From: Lactuca virosa
Taxonomy: Eukaryota > Streptophyta > Magnoliopsida > Asterales > Asteraceae
Assembly (NCBI GenBank): GCA_928212115.1
Contig: CAKMRJ010005745.1
Coordinates: forward strand, 221,304,135-221,368,134
Length of the DNA: 64,000 nt
Direction of reading: 5' to 3'
In this document: positions 47,196 through 57,154 of the stretch, one piece after another
Position numbering within the stretch: position 1 is the stretch's first letter
Layout: each line of letters opens with the position of its first letter
Notes under the pieces: generated by a model
Seen by the model: the letters and a program-made list of their open reading frames with translations, nothing else
Databases searched by the model: none
Told to the model about the DNA's origin: nothing
Position numbers and translations under genes: made by a program

Positions 47196-49411
47196 TGTGA
47201 CAACCTGAAACTTTTATCTTGTACCCTTAGCCAATTCTATCAATGCTAAACTCGTTCAACTATCTTTTAGCATTGTTTTGAGCCTGTTTGGATGATCTAA
47301 AGCCTTGTTCAACCAAAGTTTAAATTAGGGATGGGTTGGTTTAAGATTTAGGTTTGCAAATAGGCCAAACACTCCATCAAAAGGAGTATGTGGCCGCACA
47401 CATGAGTGTGTGGCCGCACACCCGAGTGTATGGCCGCACACCCATCCTCCAGCCGCACACTCATCCCTATTTATTATAGGGTGGCCCCTTCACTCATTCC
47501 TTTCATTTGGCTGCACTCTACTTTCTCTCTCTAACTTTCTCTCTCTAAGAACTTCATCCAAGAACGCTCTCAAGGCCTCAAAAACGTGAGTTTTCCATCA
47601 CCTAGCTTATCATACATGAAGGACCCATTGATCTAAGCCCTTAACCATCAAAGTTCATCATGTTCTTCATCACATGAAGGTGTACGGCCGCACACCTTCA
47701 TAAGGTGGCTGTACACACCTTAAAGCTCTCCAAAGTGAAGAGTTTGGCCTTCATTCACTAGTAGGACTTGGTATTAGCACAAGAACACCTCAAAATCAAC
47801 ATTTCGGGCACAAATGAGGAGTGTACGGCCACACACACCCTCTGTACGGCCGCACACTCCTGTGTGCGACCGCAGACACATGCTGACCGCACACACACCC
47901 TTTTGGCCGTACACCTCCCTTGTTTGATCATATAGGGTCCCGACAAGCATTTCCAAGTCTTTACGATGGTTTCCCGTCATGTTTGGCCATGAAACACCCT
48001 AATTCTAACACACATATGTGTTATCACATGTTAATACGATCCACTTGCGTACGAAACATCGGTTGACACTCAGCATTCGTAACCGATCATACACCCAGAT
48101 CCTACGTCAAATGGTGAGTTCATACCCCTATATTTTCCGTGTTTTTAATGTTTTCAGGGGGGAATACAAGCCAAACTCAAAGTATTTTATTAAGTTTTAA
48201 ACTTATTAATGCAGTCCAACGATTTCCACGTTTAATAACATATTCGAATATTTTATCTCTTTTTGTAAATTGTTGAGCATAAGGGGAACTTCTATTTTGG
48301 AAATCTAACTTCATAACTTTCAGAAAGGTTTTTACAAAGCATTTTTCATATCAACTCTAATAAACTATAATGGGTATAGTTTGGGATAACCCTTTAGGCA
48401 GTCTCTACCTAATCAGATTTCATAAATAAATATATATAAACTATGGCAGATTTAGTTTATGTTTTATGTTTTCTCAGAAGTATAAAGTACATTTATTCAA
48501 GGATAATTACTGTTTTATACTGATTTCTCGCTAGTAAACTAGATTATACAGAATTGTGAGGCGCTACTTCAATACTGTACCCTTAGGTGTATGTGATAAA
48601 TCCTTTTAGTATAACCAGAGTCTCCTGGAGGGAGAGCGTGAGATTTGTGAATAGATCTATTCGGGACTGACAATCCCACACCAGAACTGCTAGCTACAGT
48701 TAGGCGGGCACGCCTGTGGTGAACAAATGTCATTTAGCCTAACGCCTGAAGAACGTTATAAAGGTCTCTCGGTCATATCACGTATGGTTATACGACTCGC
48801 AAATAAGTATAAACTAACCTTGTTTACAGACTCTACTCTTCACTTGTTTTATTTTGATTAATAAAACTACTTTCATGTATATACCGATAGTAATCATGGG
48901 TTTTCAAAACTTACATCTCTACCTCTAGTACGGATAACCTGTTTTTAGGGAAAATATAGGATTTTCCCAAGATAACACCGACATTTCTAAAACTGATGGT
49001 TTATTTTCTACTAATGGACACTCTTTCAAAACCGCTTTTCATAAGAAAATATAGGATTTTCTTGAGGAACACTTTTCAAAAGGATTCAAAGAACATTTTC
49101 CACCAAAACCAAAATGCTTATGAACTCACCAGCTTTATGCTGATACTCTTTCAAAATTTGCTTGTATTCTCAGGGAATTAGTAAACAGGTACTTCCAGGA
49201 GCTCGGAGAAGTCGAAGTGTTAGAGTCGCGTCTTTCTATTTTGCTTTTGATATGAACAAAACTATGTATTAAAACAATGTAAACCTCTTTCATATATGTA
49301 TTAAATGTCTGGTGGTGTTTACTATGTTTGCTATGATACAATTGTTGTGATACTACACATGACGTCCTCCACCCCGGAACGATTCCGCCATCACGGTTTC
49401 GGGGTGTGACA
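47196..49411 (-). mobile_element. Solo LTR inside the Harbinger transposase (2,216 bp), TSD TCCAA
   Basis: TCCAA stands at 47,191-47,195 and 49,412-49,416. The minus strand begins TGTCACACCCCGAAACCG and ends AGGTTGTCACA. No gag or pol was found. 47,385-47,470 and 47,680-47,915 carry about ten GGCCGCACAC-type words. The orientation is inferred from the TGTCACACCCC start. Confidence 0.88.
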
Positions 49412-49803
49412 TCCAAGAAAAAACAAGAAAAGATATCGAACGAGCGTTTGGAGCACTTAAAAAGCGTTGACAGATAGTTACAAAACAATCAATGTTTCGT
49501 GATATTTCTAACATGACAGAGGTGATGTATACATGTATCATATTGCATAATATGATATTAGAACATGAAGGAAATACGATATGTGTCTACGACGAGAATG
49601 AAGTCATCCCAGAGACACAACCACTAGACTATGGTGGTCAAGAATGGATGAAAAGATTGAGGATAATTCGGAGTGCAGTAATCCATACTGATCTTCGCCG
49701 ACATTTGACCGATTATCTTTGGACAATGGACAATCTTGACCTAAATATGCCACAGGAAGACAAATTGGAAGGCCAATATTCGGAGGAAGACCCGTTGCTT
49801 TAG
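49412..49803 (+). pseudogene. Harbinger transposase, second part
   Basis: The frame resumes after the TSD with KDIERAFGALKKR, which holds the catalytic Glu. A TGA at about 49,468 follows, then FRDISNMTEVMYTCIILHNM and an acidic C-terminus ending EEDPLL and TAG at 49,801-49,803. Joined to the part before 47,196 by excluding the solo LTR, it completes the DDE core, but stops remain. Confidence 0.83.
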
Positions 49804-50310
49804 TGTGTCTTTTTTATTATTATTAGTTTTTATGAAGTGAGTTTTAACAATGAAGTGTGTTTTTTATGTATTAAATCATGTTTTAGGTCTTAAGTAGTAT
49901 TAAATCGGGTTTTAAGTTATTGTAATCGTTTTTATTTAATATGAAGTGTTTGTCGTTAAAAAAAATTATGTCATTAATTAAATAAAAAAAATGTTTGCGT
50001 ATTATTAAAAAAAATATATTATTTAATATTAAATAAATAAATATTTGTTTATTAAAATAAAGTATTAAATTAAATTACAAAAAGAAATACAAAAAATATA
50101 TTTTATATAATATTAAATAAAAAATGTTTGTTTATTAAAATATAGTAATTAAATTAAATTAGAAAAAAGAAAATAAAAAGAATTGAGTGTTAAGAATGTT
50201 ACTGCTCTTACCAAATGTTAAGTTTATGTGTTAAAATGACAAAGATGATGTGACATTTAAAATGTTGATTTGGCAAGATACTAAGAGTGTCATCGGTCCT
50301 CTTAGTCTAA

Positions 50311-50446
50311 TATACGTCATGAACATAAGAATAACAATTATTATTATTATTTATTAATTTTAAATAGCAATGCTAATATGCTATTATTAAATTTAAAATA
50401 ATATTTATTAAGAATATTTTTAAAGTGCATTACTTTTTCAATGTGT
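50311..50446. other. AT-rich flank ending in a 17-bp copied tract
   Basis: The stretch has no ORF. Its last bases, 50,434-50,450 (TTTTTCAATGTGTCCCA), repeat 44,850-44,866 exactly, the sequence just left of the Harbinger element. The viral filler starts within the same CCCA. Confidence 0.7.
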
Positions 50447-50503
50447 CCCAACATCTTAATGAAAAAAGACAATTGGGAGAATTTTGTGATCAATTCGGAA
50501 TAC
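50447..50503 (+). repeat. 57-bp displaced capsid-gene fragment at the left viral junction
   Basis: These 57 bases match 51,441-51,497 in the left arm (and the inverse in the right arm), but here they are joined directly to viral sequence that normally lies about 0.9 kb upstream (50,504 on). It is therefore a templated filler or rearranged piece at the insertion junction and not part of a gene in this place. Confidence 0.88.
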
Positions 50504-50504
50504 T

Positions 50505-51326
50505 ATTAACAATAAAGATATAATAATACAGAAAAAAGATAAAAAACAACAAATAAATGCTACTATTCAACCCCCACCAAATATTACTGGTTATAAACTT
50601 AAAAATTATGATTATATGCTAGATATTCTGCAAGAACAAATGAAGAAATTACAAATTAATACTATAAATAAAGACTCAGATAATGATTCAGATAATACTC
50701 AAATAAACAAAATTAACAATTATGATAGCAAATTTGCTAGAAAACCTGTTCAAAGATTATATTATTATCCAAGACCGAGCCCCCAAGATGTCCTACATGA
50801 GGAACAAGAATATGAAATTAATAATAGTTATAGTGGTAAAAATGTTTACGAATGGAATTTAGATGGTTATACTGAAAGACAAATATATAACATGATTCAT
50901 AGAATGTTAATGTATAGTACAATTGCTAAAAATACAGGAAATAGTGATAAACAAGTGGCTAATATGTTAATTGCCGGATTTACTGGCCAATTAAAAGGCT
51001 GGTGGGACAATTATGTGGATGAAAAAACACAACAAGCTATTCTTAATACAGTTAAAACAGAAAATGGAATAACCACTCCTAATGTAGTTTATACTCTAAC
51101 TTGTACCATAATAGAACATTTTACAGGAAGATGGTCAGATAATTCTGAAAATATCCGTACTCTATTAAATGGACTATTTTGTAAAACTCTTACATCTTTT
51201 CGATGGTATAAGGACACTTTCTTAAGTAGAGTAATGGAACTTAATGATTGTAATAGTGTTTACTGGAAATCCAAATTCATAGATGGTTTACCAAATTTTT
51301 TGCTGAAAGAGTTAAAAACCAACTAA
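50505..51326 (+). pseudogene. EPRV capsid region, left arm, ends in a frameshift
   Basis: The frame is open from the junction (50,490) with a first ATG at 50,616. It begins with an Asn/Asp-rich segment (INKDSDNDSDNTQINKINNY) and reaches a conserved-looking helical capsid stretch (NMLIAGFTGQLKGWWDNYVD). Compared with the right arm, one base is missing near 51,296 in a T-run, so the frame ends at 51,324-51,326 and the rest of the capsid continues in another frame. Capsid proteins of the family package the viral DNA. In an intact gene this would be continuous with the downstream polyprotein. Confidence 0.85.
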
Positions 51327-54244
51327 GAATAGATAATACAATTCCTTATGAAGATTATACGTATGGGAAATTGATAGGAACTTGTATACAGGAAGGTTTA
51401 GCCTTATGTAGTGAAATAAAACTAAATTACCAAATTAAAACCCAACATCTTAATGAAAAAAGACAATTGGGAGAATTTTGTGATCAATTCGGAATACAAA
51501 CTAATAACAATAGGAGGAAACAGAAAAAAGAGTTTCAACAGAAGAAAAAATATTATAAGAGAAAACATAGTGATCCTAATAAAAAAGATAAACATATTAA
51601 AAAAAGATTTAATAGAAAAGATTATAAAAAACCCCCTACTTGTTTTTCATGCGGGAAAATGGGACATTATGCTAATAAATGCAGGAATAAAAAAATAAAA
51701 AAACAAATTAATAATATGAATATAAGTGAGGATATAAAAATACAATTAATAAATTTGATAGATAATTCGTCAGATGAAGAGGAGCTCTCAGACGAAGATT
51801 CTGATATAAACATAATAGAATATGATTCTGATTATTCGTCAAAATCTGAAGAAATTGAATGTAATTGTGATAATTCAGAACAATGTTCATGTAACATAGA
51901 CCACCAATTATACCTAATACAGTCTCAATTCAAAGATGAATTAACTATAAATGTAATTAGTAATGATATTGCAAACTTATTAAAAGAAATAAATGATCCA
52001 GAAATCAGGCAAAAAATAATAGAAAATCTAAATACTAAGGAACAGAGTACACAAGAAGAAGGGATATATTCCATGAAAAACGTTCATGATATGTTAAAAG
52101 AAAGAAGAAATAAAAATTCCGCTAATACACCTACAGTACAAGATTTACAGCTTGAAATTCAAAACCTAAAACAGGATATATCTAAGATAAAAAATGACCA
52201 GCTAATAAGCAATCAAAGAATTAACAAATTAGAAAAATTACAAAATAACCAAGATATTGGTACCAGTAATGACAATTTCCTTCAGTCCATGGAATTGGTA
52301 ATATCTAGAAAATGGCATGTCACAATTAATTTATTTATTACTTATAATTACCAAAGAAGTTTTGTTGCCCTAATAGATAGTGGTGCAGATTTAAATTGTA
52401 TAAGAGAAGGTTTAATACCTACTAAATATTTTCAAAAATCAACACATACGTTAAGAGAAGTATCAGGTTCTAAATTAGATATTAGATATAAATTAACAGA
52501 TGCAAAAATTTGTACAGAAAATGTTTGTATACCTATTAATTTCACGGTAATTAAAAATATGAGTAATAATACTATGATCTTAGGAAATCCCTTTTTAGAG
52601 ATGATATTACCCCTAACTATTGACAAAGATAAAATCATAGGATCTTATAAGAATCAACCCGTTATACTAAATTTTGTCTCGGACCCTTATTCTATCTGGG
52701 TCAATGAGTTGAATTTAAAAAGAAACCAAATAAATTTTCTGAAAGAAGAAATCAGAAATGTTCAAATAGATGAACAACTAGAACAACCTAAGTTACAGGA
52801 AAAAATTAGATTTTTAACAAATCAATTCTCTTTGAAAATATGTAATGATCATCCTAATGCTTTTTGGGAAAGGAAAAAACATATAGTTACACTTCCTTAT
52901 GAGGAAGACTTTAATGAAAAACAGATTCCTACCAAGGCAAGACCTTGTCAAATGAATTTCGAATACTTAAATATATGTAAAAAAGAAATAACTTCCTTAT
53001 TAAATAAAAAACTAATACAACCTTCCAAATCTCCATGGTCATGCACTGCCTTTTATGTAAATAAACATTCTGAACAAGAAAGGGGAATACCAAGACTAGT
53101 TATAAATTATAAACCCCTTAATAAAGTCTTAAAATGGATCAGGTATCCTATTCCTAATAAAAAGGATTTATTAGACCGATTACATGATTCTTTAATATTT
53201 TCAAAATTTGATTTAAAATCAGGATATTGGCAAATACAGATTGATAAGAAAGACAGATATAAAACTGCCTTCAATGTTCCTTTTGGACAATATGAATGGA
53301 ATGTTATGCCATTTGGCCTAAAAAATGCCCCTTCAGAATTCCAAAATATAATGAATGATATATTTAATCCTTATAGCAATTTCATTATTGTATATATAGA
53401 TGATATCTTAGTCTTTTCAAAGGATATTCAAGAACATTTTGGTCACTTGCATACTTTTGAAAAAATAATAGTAAACAATGGTTTAGTAATATCACAATCT
53501 AAAATGTCCTTATTCCAAACAAAGGTAAGATTTTTAGGACATAATATTGAAAAAGGACAAATTATTCCTATACAAAGAAGTATAGACTTTGCTGCGAAAT
53601 TTCCAGATGAAATAAAGGATAAAACTCAGCTACAAAGATTCTTAGGTAGCCTAAATTATATATCGCCTTTTTATAAAGATTTATCAGCAGATAGTGCAAT
53701 TTTATACGACAGATTGAAAAAGAATCCTTGTGCTTGGACTAATGATCATACTCAGGCAGTTAAAAGAATAAAAGACAAAGTTAAAAGTCTACCATGTTTA
53801 TCTTTAGCTAATCCTAATTGGGAAAAAATAGTAGAAACCGATGCCTCTGAAATAGGGTTTGGAGGAATTTTAAAACAAATCCACCCTAACAGTAAGCAAG
53901 AATTCTTAGTCAGATTTCATTCTGGAAAATGGACTCCTAGTCAAAAAAATTATTCTACTACTGCTAAAGAAATTTTGGCATTGGTAAAATGTATTCTCAA
54001 ATTTCAAGATGATTTATATAATCAACATTTTATTATCAAAACAGATTGTCAGGCAGCTAAATTCATGTTTAATAAAGACTTTAAACATGATGTTTCTAAA
54101 CAAATGTTTACTAGGTGGCAAGCTACATTAGCATGTTTTGATTTTGAAATACAATATAAAAAAGGAAGTGATAATAGTCTTCCTGATTTTTTAACTAGAG
54201 AATTCCTAAATGAGTTATCACCAGCTAAGACAGTTATCACATGA
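51300..54244 (+). CDS. EPRV capsid C-terminus, protease, RT and RNase H, left arm
   Basis: The frame is open for over 957 residues. The nominal start at 51,371 is TTG, so the true start lies upstream beyond the frameshift. Counting from 51,371: a zinc knuckle CX2CX4HX4C (CFSCGKMGHYANKC) at residues 91-104 in a Lys-rich region; an acidic stretch (130-165); a Cys-rich patch (CNCDNSEQCSC); a coiled-coil-like region (260-300); a protease motif DSGA at 336-339; RT with active site YIDD at 675-678; RNase H starting around ETDAS (822-826). No integrase follows. The RT copies packaged RNA into DNA and the protease processes the polyprotein. It ends at 54,244, overlapping the next ORF by 35 nt. Confidence 0.92.
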
Positions 54245-54404
54245 AATTACTAATATAAAAAATTTAATTAATAAGGCAGATGTTGAACTGGCCAACTTAG
54301 CAAATGAACCATATTCTAGTAAGACAGGAATTAATTTAAGATTGATAGGATTAAGGATCCAACTCAAGAATCTTGAAAACAAACTCTTATTACTCTTAAA
54401 TTAA
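54210..54404 (+). CDS. EPRV 64-residue ORF, left arm
   Basis: It starts with ATG 54,210 inside the end of the polymerase ORF (35-nt overlap, different frame) and stops 16 bases before the next ORF. The product is Leu/Asn/Lys-rich with heptad-like Leu spacing (ITNIKNLINKADVELANLAN), so a short coiled coil is likely. It has no Cys and no membrane segment. Small coiled-coil proteins occur in some caulimovirids as virion-associated proteins, but homology to them is not shown. The right-arm copy at 58,816-59,010 is identical. Confidence 0.6.
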   Translation: MSYHQLRQLSHEITNIKNLINKADVELANLANEPYSSKTGINLRLIGLRIQLKNLENKLLLLLN

Positions 54405-54420
54405 CATTTCCATTTGCAGG

Positions 54421-55857
54421 ATGAATCCCAATCGCGGAAGAGGCCATCCTTCATATAGAGGTGGTTATCATAGAGGTCGGGGAAATCCTACGGCTTCAAG
54501 CAGTTCTTATAAAACTGGAAATTCATCACAAACAAATGATCAATCTCTTCCAGTTCCTGGAAGCCCATTATATGAGGAGTTTAAAGCATTTTTGGAATCA
54601 AAAAGGGAAAATACTCCCACTCTCGCTCAAATGATCACAGATGGTGAAACCATCAACGATAATTTTGAATATAAGGAATCACCTCATAGAGATAATATTA
54701 TTATTTTGGAACATAAAGATATAATGCTTTATTTTGAGAATAATGACGATCCATGGTTTTTAATGACCAGATACTTGGATACAGCGACATACGCTGGATA
54801 TTCTTACAAACAAAGATTATATTATGAAAATATTTTGAAAATAACCGGATCAGTTGAATTTTCTCATTTTACATCCGGAGGTAATACCAGTGTTTACAAT
54901 TTTAGTAAAGCTATTATCAAAAAGATCATATCACCTGAGGAATGGGGTTTAAGTACCCTAAAGGAAAAAGAATTTTTAATCCCTCCTTCAAAAATACCAA
55001 TGAAATTTACATATTGGGATTATATTGAAAGCTTTCATAAAGCCTTTTTATATGAAAATCCTCAGAGAAAGCATACTTGGTTTTTTAAAGTATGTGAAAA
55101 GGTTTATAACCAAAACAGAGATATACCAAATTGGTTTACTAATTGGTGGATCTCATACGGCCCGAGTATAGATATCCTCCCTGAGGAACCATTCAGAAAA
55201 TTATATGGGGAATGGTTACCTGTCTCTCCAAGATACCGAGACCAAGTTATACCCTTGAAATCAGAAGGATTGGAAGTAATATCTTCTATGCATTTTTTCA
55301 TGGAATTTTCTATTCCTTGGATCTGGAAATGGTCCCCATATGTGGATTATACCCCCTCTAAATTTCCTTCCCTACAAAGGTCATACTTTACCAAATTTTG
55401 GCCTAAAATGCTTCAAAAGAATCCAGAAACAAAAACCCTTAATGCTCAGGAAACAATTGATCATATCAATCAACAAATTAAGAAATACCAAGACCAAAAA
55501 CTCTTTTCGGAAATAGCCTCCTCAACAGCAGTGACCCCCTCAACTCCTCAAAAAGTTAATTTAACCAAAGAGGAAATGATCAAGTCATTCAGATTATATT
55601 GTTCTGAATTAAAAGAAAATCTTAAAAGATTTTCAAAACATGATACAGATGAAGGTTCAAATGAAGATATTCAAGATAATATGTCAGTTGATAACCAAAG
55701 CCAAGGCCAATCACCATGCTTAGCAGGGGAATCCCAGCCAGATGATGAAGAAGTTCCAGATGGTGAACTCCCAATTGATTGTATAATTGACATGATTGAG
55801 GAGTCAATCACGCAAAGAAAGAATCTTTCAAAAAACAAAAAGACATCACCACAATAG
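54421..55857 (+). CDS. EPRV 478-residue ORF downstream of polymerase, left arm
   Basis: The ORF is intact, ATG to TAG. Residues 4-21 form an RGG-like basic tract (RGRGHPSYRGGYHRGRG). Residues 60-340 are a Trp/Tyr/Phe-rich globular region (YWDYIESFHKAFLYENPQ, WFTNWWISYGPSIDILPEEP, WIWKWSPYVDY). Residues 400-478 are acidic and Ser-rich with a basic end. Its position after the polymerase is that of the translational transactivator/inclusion-body protein of caulimoviruses, but I do not recognise transactivator motifs, so the function is open. It could be the poorly known second ORF type found with other plant endogenous pararetroviruses. The right-arm copy is identical in protein sequence. Confidence 0.8.
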   Translation: MNPNRGRGHPSYRGGYHRGRGNPTASSSSYKTGNSSQTNDQSLPVPGSPLYEEFKAFLESKRENTPTLAQMITDGETINDNFEYKESPHRDNIIILEHKDIMLYFENNDDPWFLMTRYLDTATYAGYSYKQRLYYENILKITGSVEFSHFTSGGNTSVYNFSKAIIKKIISPEEWGLSTLKEKEFLIPPSKIPMKFTYWDYIESFHKAFLYENPQRKHTWFFKVCEKVYNQNRDIPNWFTNWWISYGPSIDILPEEPFRKLYGEWLPVSPRYRDQVIPLKSEGLEVISSMHFFMEFSIPWIWKWSPYVDYTPSKFPSLQRSYFTKFWPKMLQKNPETKTLNAQETIDHINQQIKKYQDQKLFSEIASSTAVTPSTPQKVNLTKEEMIKSFRLYCSELKENLKRFSKHDTDEGSNEDIQDNMSVDNQSQGQSPCLAGESQPDDEEVPDGELPIDCIIDMIEESITQRKNLSKNKKTSPQ

Positions 55858-56057
55858 ACTATAGGTGACAGGTGGATGGACCAAAATAAAAGAAGAATAT
55901 ATTCTTCAAGAATTATTGAAGACAGAGGAAATTACTCGTCAGACATTATTAAAGCCAGAAGAATCAAACAAAAAGTCATTTCTACTTTTCTTAAAAGTTG
56001 TCTGCCAATGCTAAATGTAATAATTTAGGTTTTGTTTGTTTTTGAGTCCTCCTGATC

Positions 56058-56065
56058 TATTTAAG
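56058..56065 (+). promoter_or_regulatory. TATA-like box of the EPRV non-coding region, left arm
   Basis: TATTTAAG lies in the non-coding region after the 478-residue ORF. An AATAAA follows 94 bp downstream at 56,152-56,157, the usual pararetrovirus layout in which the poly(A) signal lies shortly after the transcription start. Transcription would run toward the palindrome centre. Confidence 0.45.
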
Positions 56066-56151
56066 GAGCCTCTACCTTATGTTTTAGGCAGGCTGAAAGC
56101 CAATTTCCTCTTTCTTTCTTGTAATCCCTCCTCTGTAAAAAACATCTCTGC

Positions 56152-56157
56152 AATAAA
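56152..56157 (+). terminator. Poly(A) signal of the EPRV non-coding region, left arm
   Basis: AATAAA follows TCTCTGC and precedes AGTCTG. It is repeated in mirror sense at 57,063-57,068. Its distance from the TATA-like box fits a pararetroviral terminal repeat. Confidence 0.5.
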
Positions 56158-56331
56158 AGTCTGAATTATATTTGGAGAAGCAAAGTTTTATTACGGTACA
56201 GCAATTTTGGATTCGCCTTTCTGGTCAGTTTACTTTCTTAAACTTAATTCTATTTTCAAGCCTAATGCAAGGCTAACTTGATAATATCACATAGTATTAT
56301 CATGGAAGCAGTATCATGATCGGCAAATCAT

Positions 56332-56356
56332 AAAAAAAAAAAAAAAAAAAAAAAAA
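56332..56356 (+). repeat. A25 tract in the left arm
   Basis: Twenty-five A residues stand 175 bp after the AATAAA. The mirror tract in the right arm (56,867-56,888) has 22 T. This length difference is one of four differences I found between the arms. Confidence 0.9.
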
Positions 56357-56519
56357 GAGTCTGGAATGGAAAAAGGCAAAGTCGTGTTTTAGCCCGCTTT
56401 TGTGGCCACTGTGCCGTTTTAGGGCGTTTTACTCATTGACTCGCCTATCTCACCCAACTCTTTTTGTTTTTATTTTTCAAAGTTCTAAAAATTTTGTTAT
56501 CTGTTTATGGTCCTGCTTG

Positions 56520-56694
56520 ATTTATATCTAATATCTAATTTAGAACCTGATACTTCTCTTAACGTATGTGTTGATTTTTGAAAATATTTAGTAGGTATTA
56601 AACCTTCTCTTATACAATTTAAATCTGCACCACTATCTATTAGGGCAACAAAACTTCTTTGGTAATTATAAGTAATAAATAAATTAATTGTGAC
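56520..56694 (-). repeat. Palindrome spacer: displaced copy of the viral protease segment
   Basis: These 175 bases equal 60,726-60,900 in the same orientation, and 52,319-52,493 inverted. They cover the protease motif DSGA. The copy joins the left arm through a shared ATTT and the right arm after GTGAC plus five extra bases. A 108-residue frame read across it (56,497-56,823, minus) is a chimera without a real start. Confidence 0.92.
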
Positions 56695-57062
56695 CATAAA
56701 AATCAAGCAGGACCATAAACAGATAACAAAATTTTTAGAACTTTGAAAAATAAAAACAAAAAGAGTTGGGTGAGATAGGCGAGTCAATGAGTAAAACGCC
56801 CTAAAACGGCACAGTGGCCACAAAAGCGGGCTAAAACACGACTTTGCCTTTTTCCATTCCAGACTCTTTTTTTTTTTTTTTTTTTTTTATGATTTGCCGA
56901 TCATGATACTGCTTCCATGATAATACTATGTGATATTATCAAGTTAGCCTTGCATTAGGCTTGAAAATAGAATTAAGTTTAAGAAAGTAAACTGACCAGA
57001 AAGGCGAATCCAAAATTGCTGTACCGTAATAAAACTTTGCTTCTCCAAATATAATTCAGACT

Positions 57063-57068
57063 TTTATT
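57063..57068 (-). terminator. Poly(A) signal of the EPRV non-coding region, right arm
   Basis: TTTATT on the plus strand is AATAAA on the minus strand, the mirror of 56,152-56,157. Confidence 0.5.
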
Positions 57069-57154
57069 GCAGAGATGTTTTTTACAGAGGAGGGATTACA
57101 AGAAAGAAAGAGGAAATTGGCTTTCAGCCTGCCTAAAACATAAGGTAGAGGCTC

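Larger units (their letters stand above)
44873..50307 (+). mobile_element. PIF/Harbinger transposon with nested solo LTR, TSD TAA
   Basis: TAA flanks it at 44,870-44,872 and 50,308-50,310. The ends are GGCTAAGCGGAGTGGCACTC and, inverted, GACTAAGAGGACCGATGACA followed by CTC. Two genes in the order usual for plant Harbinger elements lie inside on the plus strand: ORF1 (45,281-46,554) and the transposase (about 46,640-49,803). Without the solo LTR the element is about 3.2 kb. Both genes are broken. Confidence 0.88.
50504..56523 (+). mobile_element. Endogenous pararetrovirus, left arm (5'-truncated copy)
   Basis: The arm holds capsid (part), protease, RT and RNase H, a 64-residue ORF, a 478-residue ORF and a non-coding region, all on the plus strand. 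No integrase is present and the gene order is that of Caulimoviridae, plant viruses that replicate by reverse transcription and enter chromosomes passively. The movement-protein and capsid N-terminal parts are missing. It mirrors 56,700-62,714: coordinates of equivalent points add to 113,219-113,223 throughout. The genus was not determined. Confidence 0.92.

Noticed and set aside
56304..56325. Primer-binding site in the viral non-coding region (GCAGTATCATGATCGG)
   Set aside because: It matches only part of the initiator tRNA-Met complement (TATCA). Too weak to annotate.
56332..56356. A25 as the poly(A) tail of an integrated viral RNA
   Set aside because: It lies 175 bp after AATAAA, far from a normal cleavage distance, and viral or host sequence continues after it.
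50504..56523. Viral arms as an LTR retrotransposon
   Set aside because: No integrase, no LTRs and no 5-bp TSD. A movement protein and capsid-type zinc knuckle with the protease-RT-RNase H order fit Caulimoviridae.
56497..56823. 108-residue minus-strand ORF with a protease motif
   Set aside because: It spans the spacer and the right arm's end, a chimera created by the rearrangement.
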